The position numbers and the translations under genes are program-made. Source: Bacteroidota bacterium (GTDB lineage: Bacteria; Bacteroidota; Ignavibacteria; Ignavibacteriales; Ignavibacteriaceae). From it: a stretch of DNA of 7,001 nucleotides. This document shows positions 1 through 5,892 of this stretch, piece by piece. Within the stretch, counting starts at the first letter, position 1, and every line of letters starts with the position of its first letter. The notes below the pieces were generated by a model that was given only the letters and a program-made list of their open reading frames with translations, did no database searches and had not been told where the DNA came from. The stretch is from NCBI GenBank assembly GCA_024278655.1, contig JAJRSV010000138.1:1-7001 (forward strand). The letters run 5' to 3'.

Positions 1-28
1 AGGAGGATGCCCGAGCAGGCGTTAACTT

Positions 29-45
29 CAACCGCCTCGCGGTTG
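29..45. repeat. Hairpin repeat, 7-bp stem (copy 1)
   Basis: CAACCGC (29-35) and GCGGTTG (39-45) form a perfect 7-bp stem around the three-base loop CTC. It resembles the hairpin at 85-101, which also has a 7-bp stem, a YTC loop and TTCT directly after the stem, yet the stem sequence is completely different. The flank upstream of the stem only weakly resembles the TACAAAT word seen at the other copies, so family membership is less certain here. Confidence 0.6.
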
Positions 46-73
46 TTCTGCAGTGTCTGGGGTTCGTTTTCTG

Positions 74-101
74 CTACAAATGTTTGACACCTTCGGTGTC
101 A
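74..101. repeat. Hairpin repeat with CTACAAAT leader (copy 2)
   Basis: TGACACC (85-91) pairs perfectly with GGTGTCA (95-101) around the loop TTC. The stem is preceded by CTACAAAT (74-81). Read on the minus strand, the hairpin is followed by ATTTGTAG, which matches the ATTTGTAA word after the hairpin at 222-235. This links the copies into one family present in both orientations. Confidence 0.65.
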
Positions 102-138
102 TTCTTATTCTTCATCTATCATTATTGTATTATCAAAA

Positions 139-210
139 CTTCTAAAATCTAAAATCGCTAATTAGTGTTCGATACTCAAAATGTAGTGGAAGCAAGCGTT
201 ACAGCTTACG
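139..210. repeat. Dispersed block, copy 1 (CTAAAATC ... GTGTTCGATA ... GCAAGCGT)
   Basis: Three conserved words occur in order: CTTCTAAAATCTAAAATCGC (139-158), GTGTTCGATA (165-174) and GCAAGCGT (192-199). The same three words recur at 571-650. The first word is 18/20 identical between copies and the second is 10/10. The third word starts a weak hairpin, GCAAGC (192-197) with GCTTAC (204-209), which has one mismatch. Confidence 0.6.
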
Positions 211-221
211 ACTATTTTGAA

Positions 222-248
222 GTCTCGTTAGAGACGATCTATTTGTAA
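222..248. repeat. Hairpin repeat with conserved tail (copy 3)
   Basis: GTCTC (222-226) pairs with GAGAC (231-235) around GTTA and is followed by GATCTATTTGTAA (236-248). Compared with the hairpin at 295-307, stem positions 3 and 4 differ on both sides so that pairing is kept (C-G versus T-A, and T-A versus C-G), while the tail word is nearly the same. The tail matches the reverse complement of the leader of the hairpin at 85-101. Confidence 0.65.
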
Positions 249-268
249 CACGGCAGGGCACTACCGTG
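249..268. repeat. Short inverted repeat CACGG/CCGTG
   Basis: CACGG (249-253) and CCGTG (264-268) flank a ten-base GC-rich interval. It directly abuts the tail of the hairpin at 222-248, so it may be part of the same composite element rather than an independent one. Its function is unknown. Confidence 0.4.
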
Positions 269-294
269 AAATAAAAGAAACACAAAAGTCATAA

Positions 295-319
295 GTTCCA
301 TAGGAACGACCTATTTTAG
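295..319. repeat. Hairpin repeat with conserved tail (copy 4)
   Basis: GTTCC (295-299) pairs perfectly with GGAAC (303-307) around ATA and is followed by GACCTATTTTAG (308-319). The layout is the same as at 222-248 (5-bp stem, then GAYCTATTT) with a covarying stem, in the same orientation and about 73 bp away. Confidence 0.65.
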
Positions 320-414
320 AAGACAAAAGATTAGTATAAAAGGATAGAAGTAAATTGCTAATTGAATGTTTGAATAAATGGGATTTATTTTGTGGAAATT
401 ATAATTTTGTTCCC

Positions 415-482
415 CATTCGTGTTAATCCGTGAAATTAGTGGCGGAAGAAGAAGCCACCAATTACACGAATTTTCACTAATT
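415..482. repeat. Imperfect 29-bp inverted repeat with internal CGTG periodicity
   Basis: The arms are 415-443 and 454-482, separated by a ten-base purine-rich spacer. By my alignment 22 of 29 positions match when one arm is reverse-complemented. Each arm contains related words spaced 9-10 bases apart; in the left arm these are TTCGTG, TCCGTG and TTAGTG. This could be a small non-autonomous mobile repeat or a large operator-like palindrome. There is no gene nearby for it to control, which favours a dispersed repeat. Confidence 0.55.
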
Positions 483-570
483 ATATTATGACAAACAAAT
501 ACAAGATTAAAGACTAACCCGCCTTCAAAAAAGTTATGGTAGGCAGGAGTGAAAAGATAAAAGATGGAAA

Positions 571-658
571 CTTCTTAAATCTAAAATCCCTGCCTGCCTT
601 TGGCAGGGTTTATGGGTGTTCGATATTCGAAAATAGCGAATGCAAGCGTCCCCTCTTG
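571..658. repeat. Dispersed block, copy 2, with internal hairpin
   Basis: This second copy of the block at 139-210 has CTTCTTAAATCTAAAATCCC (571-590), GTGTTCGATA (616-625) and GCAAGCGT (642-649). The distance between the first two words is about 19 bases longer than in copy 1, and the extra length is taken up by the hairpin at 588-608. The end can pair weakly through CAAG (643-646) and CTTG (655-658). Confidence 0.6.
588..608. repeat. CCTGCC/GGCAGG hairpin nested in dispersed block
   Basis: CCCTGCC (588-594) can pair with GGCAGGG (602-608). Alternatively the repeated CCTGCC at 593-598 pairs with GGCAGG (602-607) around TTT, so two registers compete. Copy 1 of the surrounding block lacks it, suggesting insertion here or loss there. 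A related GGCAGG word is at 542-547. Confidence 0.55.
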
Positions 659-690
659 TGTTTAAGCACCAAAGCAATTGCCGGTTTCTC

Positions 691-804
691 AGTTCGATAT
701 TGCTGCCAATGTGAAAACGTTTTAGATTGTTCCGGCAGACCTCACCCTGTGTCCCTCTCCTTAATTAAGGAGAGGGATGTATGATAGCAAGCGTCCCTGT
801 TTGC
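691..804. repeat. Dispersed block, partial degenerate copy 3
   Basis: AGTTCGATAT (691-700) and GCAAGCGTCCCT (787-798) match words of copies 1 and 2, but they lie about 86 bp apart instead of about 17 bp. The interval includes the palindrome at 752-777. GCAAGC (787-792) can pair with GTTTGC (799-804) with one G-U pair. The first word may be a chance match, so only the GCAAGCGT end is reasonably supported. Confidence 0.4.
752..777. repeat. Perfect 26-bp palindrome
   Basis: TCCCTCTCCTTAA (752-764) is followed with no spacer by its exact reverse complement TTAAGGAGAGGGA (765-777). The symmetry centre is TTAATTAA. It sits within a CCCTCTCC...GGAGAGGG context of a type often seen in bacterial intergenic repeats. 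It could fold into a hairpin on either strand but has no T-tract to make it a textbook terminator, and no gene ends nearby. Confidence 0.8.
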
Positions 805-828
805 GCTGCTGGATTATCGTTATGTCAG

Positions 829-862
829 CTTCTTACTCCTGTCTTCTTACTTCTGTATTCTT
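829..862. repeat. 14-bp pyrimidine-rich tandem repeat
   Basis: CTTCTTACTCCTGT (829-842) is followed immediately by CTTCTTACTTCTGT (843-856), 13/14 identical, and by the start of a third unit, ATTCTT (857-862). The strand bias (pyrimidines on plus) and head-to-tail arrangement suggest a small tandem repeat that may vary in copy number. Confidence 0.65.
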
Positions 863-1034
863 GCAGCAGAAACATATCACCCCTAACGTGGTTGCACCGT
901 GATAATGATAGTTTCGTTAATTGGGTATTGAAATTCGGAGTTTGTTTGATAATTACTTTTTGTGGTTTGTGATTTTATCTGCAAACGCCGATTGATAATC
1001 TGCGCTACAATAATTATTCTCACACTAACTTCTT

Positions 1035-1052
1035 AAGAACTGATAGGTTCTT
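1035..1052 (-). terminator. Weak hairpin at the end of the pirin gene
   Basis: On the minus strand AAGAAC, a six-base loop and GTTCTT form a 6-bp stem that starts at the last base of the pirin stop codon. There is no uridine run after it and the stem is AT-rich, so termination is only a possibility. Confidence 0.25.
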
Positions 1053-1762
1053 TACTCCATCGGCACTTCAATTAAAACAAATTTAGTGTTGGTAATTGCT
1101 GTTACTGTTATCTCTTCCTCATCCCAAATGCCGATTGCATCCCGCTCATTTAATTTTTCTCCCGCAGCATTTAATTCTCCGTTAACTACAAATAAATAGA
1201 ATCCGTTACCCGGGAAAGTTGGTCTGCGAGAAACCTGTTTCCCTTTTTTAAGTAATCCCAAATTAATCTCTGCATTTTGATGGATGTATAGAGCATCTTT
1301 TTCTTTATCACCCGATACGACTGTTACTAACTTATTAACTCTCTCTGTTTCGGGAAATGGTCTTTGGTCATATCCTGGTTTGATATCTCTTTCTTTAGGA
1401 AAAATCCAAAGCTGAAGCAAGCTTATGCTTTCGGTTTTTGAATGATTGTATTCGGAATGAGTTATTCCCGTACCGGCAGACATAACCTGCACTTCATCTT
1501 TATGAATAACAGAAACGCTCCCCATACTGTCTTTATGTTCGAGGGCACCATCCAGCACAATAGAGATGATTTCCATATTATCGTGCGGATGCGTCGGAAA
1601 GCCGGTTCCCGGTTCTATTGTGTCGTCGTTCAGAACCCGCAGCAGACCAAAGCCCATTTTTCCGGGATCAAAATATTGTGCAAAACTAAAACTGTATCTT
1701 GTATGAAGCCAGCCGTACTCCGCCTTGCCTCTTTCGCTTTCTCTATGAATTACTTTATTCAT
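1052..1762 (-). CDS. Pirin-family bicupin protein (YhhW/YhaK-like)
   Basis: A 236-residue protein of typical length for the bacterial pirin family: two cupin barrels in one chain, normally cytoplasmic. The N-terminal cupin carries the metal-binding set His58, His60 (in TxHPHxNMEI), His102 and Glu104 (in GTGITHSEYN), matching the known ligands of E. coli YhhW one residue earlier. The C-terminal half (from about residue 150) fits the quercetinase-type second cupin, with weak metal-site conservation. Some family members cleave quercetin in vitro, but the natural substrate is generally unknown, so a specific reaction should not be assumed. There is no clear Shine-Dalgarno site, as for most genes here. 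The start agrees with the usual family N-terminus (the residues Y-GWL-T--SFSFA-Y-DP begin about 16 residues in). The gene stands alone and diverges from the sensor kinase gene. No truncation is seen. Confidence 0.93.
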   Translation of the reverse strand: MNKVIHRESERGKAEYGWLHTRYSFSFAQYFDPGKMGFGLLRVLNDDTIEPGTGFPTHPHDNMEIISIVLDGALEHKDSMGSVSVIHKDEVQVMSAGTGITHSEYNHSKTESISLLQLWIFPKERDIKPGYDQRPFPETERVNKLVTVVSGDKEKDALYIHQNAEINLGLLKKGKQVSRRPTFPGNGFYLFVVNGELNAAGEKLNERDAIGIWDEEEITVTAITNTKFVLIEVPME

Positions 1763-1792
1763 TTTATTCTTTCATTATTCAACATCTTCGTG

Positions 1793-1824
1793 TAAAACTA
1801 ATTAACGCAAACCCAATGTGCAAA
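1793..1824 (-). promoter_or_regulatory. Bacteroidota-type promoter for the pirin gene
   Basis: On the minus strand TTTG (complement of 1821-1824) is followed after exactly 20 bases by TAGTTTTA (complement of 1793-1800). The Bacteroidota vegetative consensus is TTTG, about 19-21 bases, TAnnTTTG, so only the last base of the downstream element deviates. Transcription would start near 1786, giving a leader of about 24 bases before the ATG at 1762. This is a pattern match only. Confidence 0.5.
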
Positions 1825-1842
1825 CCGGATGTTTCCGGATGT
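1825..1842. promoter_or_regulatory. Twin CCGGATGT sites (possible operator)
   Basis: CCGGATGT occurs at 1825-1832 and again at 1835-1842, ten bases (about one helical turn) apart. The same stretch also reads as an inverted repeat, CCGGA (1825-1829) and TCCGG (1834-1838) around TGTT. It lies immediately upstream of the proposed -33 element of the pirin promoter and in the shared upstream region of the kinase gene, a suitable place for a regulator. Which protein would bind is not shown. Confidence 0.4.
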
Positions 1843-1940
1843 GTTCTTCCTCACTCTCTTTAGGTTAACTCATAAATCCCCCGGTCCCTTTCATTTAGAA
1901 CAAGAACCCGTTATGTGTAGAATAAAACAATATTTTATCG

Positions 1941-1955
1941 TATAATAATTTTTAT
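1941..1955 (+). promoter_or_regulatory. Possible -10/-7 region of the kinase gene
   Basis: TATAAT (1941-1946) overlaps TAATTTTT (1946-1953), which resembles TAnnTTTG, about 25-30 bases before the kinase start codon. No good upstream partner element is seen at the expected distance and the region is very AT-rich, so chance matches are likely. Confidence 0.25.
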
Positions 1956-1976
1956 GAACTATTTTATTTTATCAAA

Positions 1977-4900
1977 ATGAAGAAGACCGCCGCAATATTT
2001 CTGCTTTTTTACTCGCTGCCTGTTTTGGCTGTGCTGCAGGATTACAGTTTTAAGCAGATAACAATTAAGGACGGTCTTTCGCAAAGCACTGTTTTCGTTT
2101 CGATGCAGGACAGCCGTGGTTATATGTGGTTCGGTACGATTGACGGATTGAACCGCTATGACGGTTACGAGTTTAAAATTTTCACCAACGATCCTGACGA
2201 TTCCACATCTATTTCCGACAACGTTATCACCAGTATTTTTGAAGACAGCAAAAAGCAGTTATGGATAGGTACAGTAAACGGATTTATAAATAAATTCAAT
2301 CCGGAAACGGAAACATTTACACGCTATTTTGTACCCGATTATTTTGAAACCGAACTCGAACCTCCGGCGGATTATTACGAATACCCTCTCATCTTTTCAA
2401 GAAACAGCAACATCTCGGTTACATCCATTGCGGAAGATCAGCAGGGCTTTATATGGATTGGAACGTGGGGAAACGGAGTTTTACGATTCGATCAGAAGAA
2501 GAACAAAGCAGTTCATATATACCACACTTATAGCGACACAAACAGTTTAAGTTACAACAGGGTTTCCGATCTGTTAATCGACAGGGACGGTGTGCTTTGG
2601 ATATCGACATTCGGCGGCGGCTTGAACAGCACTGATGCAAACGGCATTAGCAGAGATGCTAAACCCGTATTCAAAATTTACAAGCACGATAGTAAAAATA
2701 ATTCATCGTTAAGCGATAACCGGATTATTACTTTGTTTGCCGACAGGAATAAAACATTATGGATAGGAACTTACAGCGGCGGCTTGAACAGACTGGGTTA
2801 CAATCAGCGTGATGTTCAACCCGCAGCGGCTCTCTTTAAACGATTTAAAACAAACGAACCGAACACCAACTGTTTATGCAACAACACCGTAATGGATATA
2901 GCCCAGGATAACAAAGGTTACCTTTGGATAGGAACGTTCGGGGGCGGACTCGACAGGTTGGATACAAGAACTGAAAGCTTCTTTCACTTCTCTCATGATA
3001 ATATGGTACCTCAATCTCTTCCGGATAACGATATTCTCTCGTTGTCGGTCGATCGTTCCGGGATAATTTGGGTTGGTTCACATTTGGGTGAAGGCGTAAC
3101 TAAAGTAATTGAGAACAAGGCAAAATTCAATTTGATGAAAAATATTCCGGGCGATCCGTACAGCTTAAACGACGATGTTGTATGGTCGATATATAAAGAC
3201 AATGACAAACTGTGGATAGGCACCTATCGCGGAGGACTGAATGTTTACAACTACAGAACAGGAAAGTTCAAATCATATCAATCCGAACCCGGTAATAAAA
3301 ACAGTCTGAATAATAATCACATCAGGGTAATTCGGGAAGACCGCTTTGGCAACCTGTGGATTGGTACGTACAACGGAGGAATTAATAAATTTAATCCGCG
3401 CACCGGCAGGTTCACACATTATTTAAATGAACCGGATAATCCCAACTCACTATCGGCAAATCAGGTGCAGGATATTTTAATTGAATCCGATTCGGTAATT
3501 TGGGCGGCAACATTCGGCGGCGGTTTGAACAAACTCAGCTTTGCGGTAAACAGCAATGTAAGCCAACCTTCAATTACCGTATATGAACATGACCCTGCCG
3601 ATTCAACATCGTTGAGTGACAACAGGATATATGATTTATTTATCGACAGCGACGGTACACTGTGGATAGCTACATTCGGCGGTGGACTGAATAAATTTAA
3701 CAGCTCAAATAAAACTTTCACTCACTATTTTTACAATAAGCAAAACCCCTATTCAATAAGCAACAATAAAGTGCTGGTTATTTACGAAGGCAGCAACGGT
3801 TATTTGTGGATTGGAACATCCGGCGGCGGATTGAACCGGTTCGATAAGAAAACAGGGAAGTTTAAACGCTACTCGCAGCGCAACGGATTAACAAGTGCAA
3901 CCATCTATGGAATATTTGAAGACCATTCGAACAACTTGTGGATGAGCAGCGACAACGGCGTTTTTAAGCACGACTTATCGAGCGGAAGGTTTACTCATTT
4001 CGGAATTGAAGACGGATTGCAGAGTCTTGAGTTTAACGGCGGTTCATACTTTCAGGATGAAAACGGTCAAATATTTTTCGGCGGAATAAACGGACTAAAC
4101 TATTTCTACCCCGACAGCATTCGCACAAGCACTTACGTTCCGCCAATAGTTATAAGCTCTATAAGTGTGTTAAATAAAGAATTAAAGGGCGAACGGCAGG
4201 AGCTGCGGCTTTCGTTTAACGAAAATCTTATTTCTTTCACATTTGCTTCGCTGGATTTTTCAAATCCGTCCGATATTTTGTACGCTTTTATGATGGAAGG
4301 ACTAGAAGACAACTGGAAATACGTTGACGCAAACAACCGCGTTGCCAATTACATAAATCTTCCGCCCGGTGAGTATACTTTCAGGGTTACCGGTACAAAT
4401 GCCGACGGACTCTGGAACCGGAGCGGTGTTTCGGTTAAGTTAATTATCACTCCTCCTTTCTGGCAAACATGGTGGTTTGTCACTCTCGCAATAATATTAA
4501 TCGGCTCGCTGCTTTATTACATTAGCACAGTCGGAATAAAACATCAGCTTGCAATCGAAAAATTAAAGACAAAACTTGCGGCAGATTTGCACGATAATGT
4601 TGGTGCCGGACTTACGGAGATATCTATTTTAAGTGAAGTGGCTGCTCACAAAACAAACGGAGGTTCGAACTCAAAGGAACTGGAAACTATAAGCGAAACA
4701 GCAAGACAGCTTGTAGATACGATGAGCGACATCGTTTGGGTCGTTAATCCCGAACGTGACTCACTTTACGATTTGATAATTAAACTGAAAGACTCCTACA
4801 ACGACTTCTTAAACTCCGTCGGCATTTCGTTCAGGGTAAAGAACATCGACAAGACGAACGACATTAAACTCCCGATGGATTACAAACAAAATCTTCTTCT

Positions 4901-5189
4901 TATATTTAAAGAAGGAATTAACAATGCAATTAAGCACAGCAACTGTAAAAAGATAATTCTCGAAGCAAACATTCGAGGCGATGTTATCGAAATGACTTTA
5001 ATAGATGACGGAAAAGGATTCGATGAGAAAGAAATTGAAGCCGGAAACGGAATGAAAAACATGGAAGCAAGAGCAAAAAAAATAGGCGGTAAGTTCCGTT
5101 ATAAATCGGAGCCGGATAAAGGAACTACCATTCATTTCATCGGTAAGTTGAGTAAGTTCTATAAGCTAAAATCTTTTTTGAACAAGTAA
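1977..5189 (+). CDS. Two-propeller (Reg_prop/Y_Y_Y) sensor histidine kinase
   Basis: A 1070-residue membrane sensor kinase. Residues 1-18 are a signal peptide (KK, a hydrophobic run, then LPVLA). About 35-710 hold 14 Reg_prop blades with the LWIGTxxGGLNRF signature and SLSDNR-type junctions, enough for two seven-bladed propellers. The W of blade 1 is residue 51, of blade 7 is 365 and of blade 8 is 413. Blade 7 lacks the GGLN motif and may mark the boundary between propellers. A Y_Y_Y domain spans about 747-823, and one transmembrane helix about 832-852. The cytoplasmic part has a short helix, HisKA_3 with phospho-acceptor His872 followed by Asp873 (ADLHDNVGAGL), and HATPase_c with N-box Glu979/Asn983/Lys986/His987, DDGKGFD at 1010-1016 and GNGM at 1023-1026. 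Nothing catalytic is missing. The architecture equals the sensor half of Bacteroides HTCS proteins, but the regulator is a separate gene nine bases downstream. The ligand is unknown; some propeller sensors of this type detect oligosaccharides, which is not evidence for this one. There is no Shine-Dalgarno site. Confidence 0.96.
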   Translation: MKKTAAIFLLFYSLPVLAVLQDYSFKQITIKDGLSQSTVFVSMQDSRGYMWFGTIDGLNRYDGYEFKIFTNDPDDSTSISDNVITSIFEDSKKQLWIGTVNGFINKFNPETETFTRYFVPDYFETELEPPADYYEYPLIFSRNSNISVTSIAEDQQGFIWIGTWGNGVLRFDQKKNKAVHIYHTYSDTNSLSYNRVSDLLIDRDGVLWISTFGGGLNSTDANGISRDAKPVFKIYKHDSKNNSSLSDNRIITLFADRNKTLWIGTYSGGLNRLGYNQRDVQPAAALFKRFKTNEPNTNCLCNNTVMDIAQDNKGYLWIGTFGGGLDRLDTRTESFFHFSHDNMVPQSLPDNDILSLSVDRSGIIWVGSHLGEGVTKVIENKAKFNLMKNIPGDPYSLNDDVVWSIYKDNDKLWIGTYRGGLNVYNYRTGKFKSYQSEPGNKNSLNNNHIRVIREDRFGNLWIGTYNGGINKFNPRTGRFTHYLNEPDNPNSLSANQVQDILIESDSVIWAATFGGGLNKLSFAVNSNVSQPSITVYEHDPADSTSLSDNRIYDLFIDSDGTLWIATFGGGLNKFNSSNKTFTHYFYNKQNPYSISNNKVLVIYEGSNGYLWIGTSGGGLNRFDKKTGKFKRYSQRNGLTSATIYGIFEDHSNNLWMSSDNGVFKHDLSSGRFTHFGIEDGLQSLEFNGGSYFQDENGQIFFGGINGLNYFYPDSIRTSTYVPPIVISSISVLNKELKGERQELRLSFNENLISFTFASLDFSNPSDILYAFMMEGLEDNWKYVDANNRVANYINLPPGEYTFRVTGTNADGLWNRSGVSVKLIITPPFWQTWWFVTLAIILIGSLLYYISTVGIKHQLAIEKLKTKLAADLHDNVGAGLTEISILSEVAAHKTNGGSNSKELETISETARQLVDTMSDIVWVVNPERDSLYDLIIKLKDSYNDFLNSVGISFRVKNIDKTNDIKLPMDYKQNLLLIFKEGINNAIKHSNCKKIILEANIRGDVIEMTLIDDGKGFDEKEIEAGNGMKNMEARAKKIGGKFRYKSEPDKGTTIHFIGKLSKFYKLKSFLNK

Positions 5190-5198
5190 GCAGACAAA

Positions 5199-5837
5199 AT
5201 GATAAGCGTTGTAATAGTTGAAGATAATCATACGATAAGAGAAGGATTAGCCGCTTTGATAAACGACACTTCCGGCTACAAGTGCATCGGTGCTTATATG
5301 GATTGCGAATCGTTTCTTAAAGACCTTAACAAAATTGAACCGGATGTTGTTTTGATGGATATTGCCCTGCCGGGAATGAACGGCATTGAAGGCGTTAAAG
5401 CCGCTACAGAAAGAAAACCGGAACTCAACGTTTTGATGCTTACGATTTATGAAGAAAGCGAAAAAGTTTTCGATGCACTTTGTGCGGGTGCGTGCGGTTA
5501 TCTGGTTAAAAAAACTCCTCCTCTCCGTCTGCTCGAAGCAATTAAGGAAGTTTACGAAGGCGGCTCACCGATGAGCTCGCGTATTGCACGTCAGGTGATA
5601 AACGCATTTAAAGAGGGCAACCCGCCGAAAGACGGGAATGAGGAATTCAATTTAAGCGAAAGGGAAAAGGAAGTTTTAACATCGCTGGCAAACGGAAACA
5701 ACTACCGGGAAATAGCCGACGAACTTTTTATCAGTGTCGATACAGTGCGGCATCATATACGAAACATCTATAAAAAGCTTCATGTCCATTCCCGCTCCGA
5801 AGCAGTTGCAAAAGCAATAAGAAGAAAGATTATTTGA
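5199..5837 (+). CDS. NarL/LuxR-type response regulator
   Basis: A 212-residue transcription factor. The receiver domain (about 1-120) has the acidic pair Glu8/Asp9, phospho-acceptor Asp54 (LMDIALPGMNG), the switch Thr82 and conserved Lys104, so it should be phosphorylatable. A linker (about 125-148) leads to a LuxR-type helix-turn-helix at about 150-207 (LSEREKEVL, then YREIADELFISVDTVRHHIRNIYKKL split over recognition and dimer helices). HisKA_3 kinases typically pair with NarL-type regulators, and the nine-base gap after the kinase stop codon indicates co-transcription, so the upstream kinase is the likely partner. The regulated genes are not evident. The kinase/pirin upstream region and the lipoprotein gene downstream are the nearest candidates. 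The start has no Shine-Dalgarno site but gives the standard receiver N-terminus. The length is normal for the family. Confidence 0.95.
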   Translation: MISVVIVEDNHTIREGLAALINDTSGYKCIGAYMDCESFLKDLNKIEPDVVLMDIALPGMNGIEGVKAATERKPELNVLMLTIYEESEKVFDALCAGACGYLVKKTPPLRLLEAIKEVYEGGSPMSSRIARQVINAFKEGNPPKDGNEEFNLSEREKEVLTSLANGNNYREIADELFISVDTVRHHIRNIYKKLHVHSRSEAVAKAIRRKII

Positions 5838-5881
5838 ACTTTCCTGATTTTAACTTTAGTTTTAATAAGTTGTTTTACTTA

Positions 5882-5886
5882 AGGAG
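5882..5886 (+). promoter_or_regulatory. Strong Shine-Dalgarno site AGGAG
   Basis: AGGAG ends six bases before the ATG at 5893 and fixes that start. It is the only clear Shine-Dalgarno site of the four genes; the pirin, kinase and regulator starts lack one. This suggests the lipoprotein is translated independently and more strongly than the two regulatory genes. Confidence 0.8.
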
Positions 5887-5892
5887 TTAAAG

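Larger units (their letters stand above)
1..1020. other. Gene-free, repeat-dense intergenic region
   Basis: About one kilobase without a credible gene. Open frames exist on both strands (for example plus-strand 3-152, 536-784 and 781-972), but they are short, cysteine-rich and hydrophobic, lack ribosome binding sites, and run straight through hairpins and palindromes, so they read as by-products of repeats. What it holds, in order: paired hairpins (29-101), a repeated block (139-210), further hairpins (222-319), an imperfect inverted repeat (415-482), a second copy of the block with an internal hairpin (571-658), a partial third copy (691-804), a perfect palindrome (752-777) and a 14-bp tandem repeat (829-862). 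I see little structure in 320-410 or 905-1020. The first 100 bases look more GC-rich than the rest. No tRNA, rRNA or transposase remnant was recognised. Confidence 0.75.

Noticed and set aside
3..152. Plus-strand open frame entering from the left edge (49 codons), and a minus-strand frame over about 3-95
   Set aside because: Both are open at once over hairpin repeats with stems in the reading frame. The plus-strand product is hydrophobic and cysteine-rich with no recognisable domain. Neither has a visible start signal.
29..319. CRISPR array
   Set aside because: The repeated units are hairpins with differing stems, irregular spacing and opposite orientations. There are no identical direct repeats with uniform spacers and no cas genes.
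752..777. Palindrome as an intrinsic terminator
   Set aside because: It has strong stem potential but no T-run on either side and no credible gene ends next to it.
536..784. 82-codon open frame, plus strand
   Set aside because: It runs through the dispersed block, the nested hairpin and the 26-bp palindrome, has no Shine-Dalgarno site, and its product resembles no protein family I know.
875..904. TATCAC/GTGATA inverted repeat as an operator
   Set aside because: The 6-bp arms are 18 bases apart with no neighbouring gene or promoter. A match of this size is expected by chance.
781..972. 63-codon open frame overlapping the previous one by ATGA
   Set aside because: The overlap looks like translational coupling, but the frame starts in the palindrome flank, covers the tandem repeat and codes for a low-complexity hydrophobic product. 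Most likely chance.
1442..1795. 117-codon plus-strand open frame
   Set aside because: It lies antisense to the pirin gene, whose metal-binding motifs and full family length show the minus strand is the coding one.
1977..5189. A fused hybrid (HTCS) with receiver and AraC domain
   Set aside because: The kinase frame ends shortly after HATPase_c, and the receiver is encoded by a separate gene with a LuxR-type, not AraC-type, output domain.
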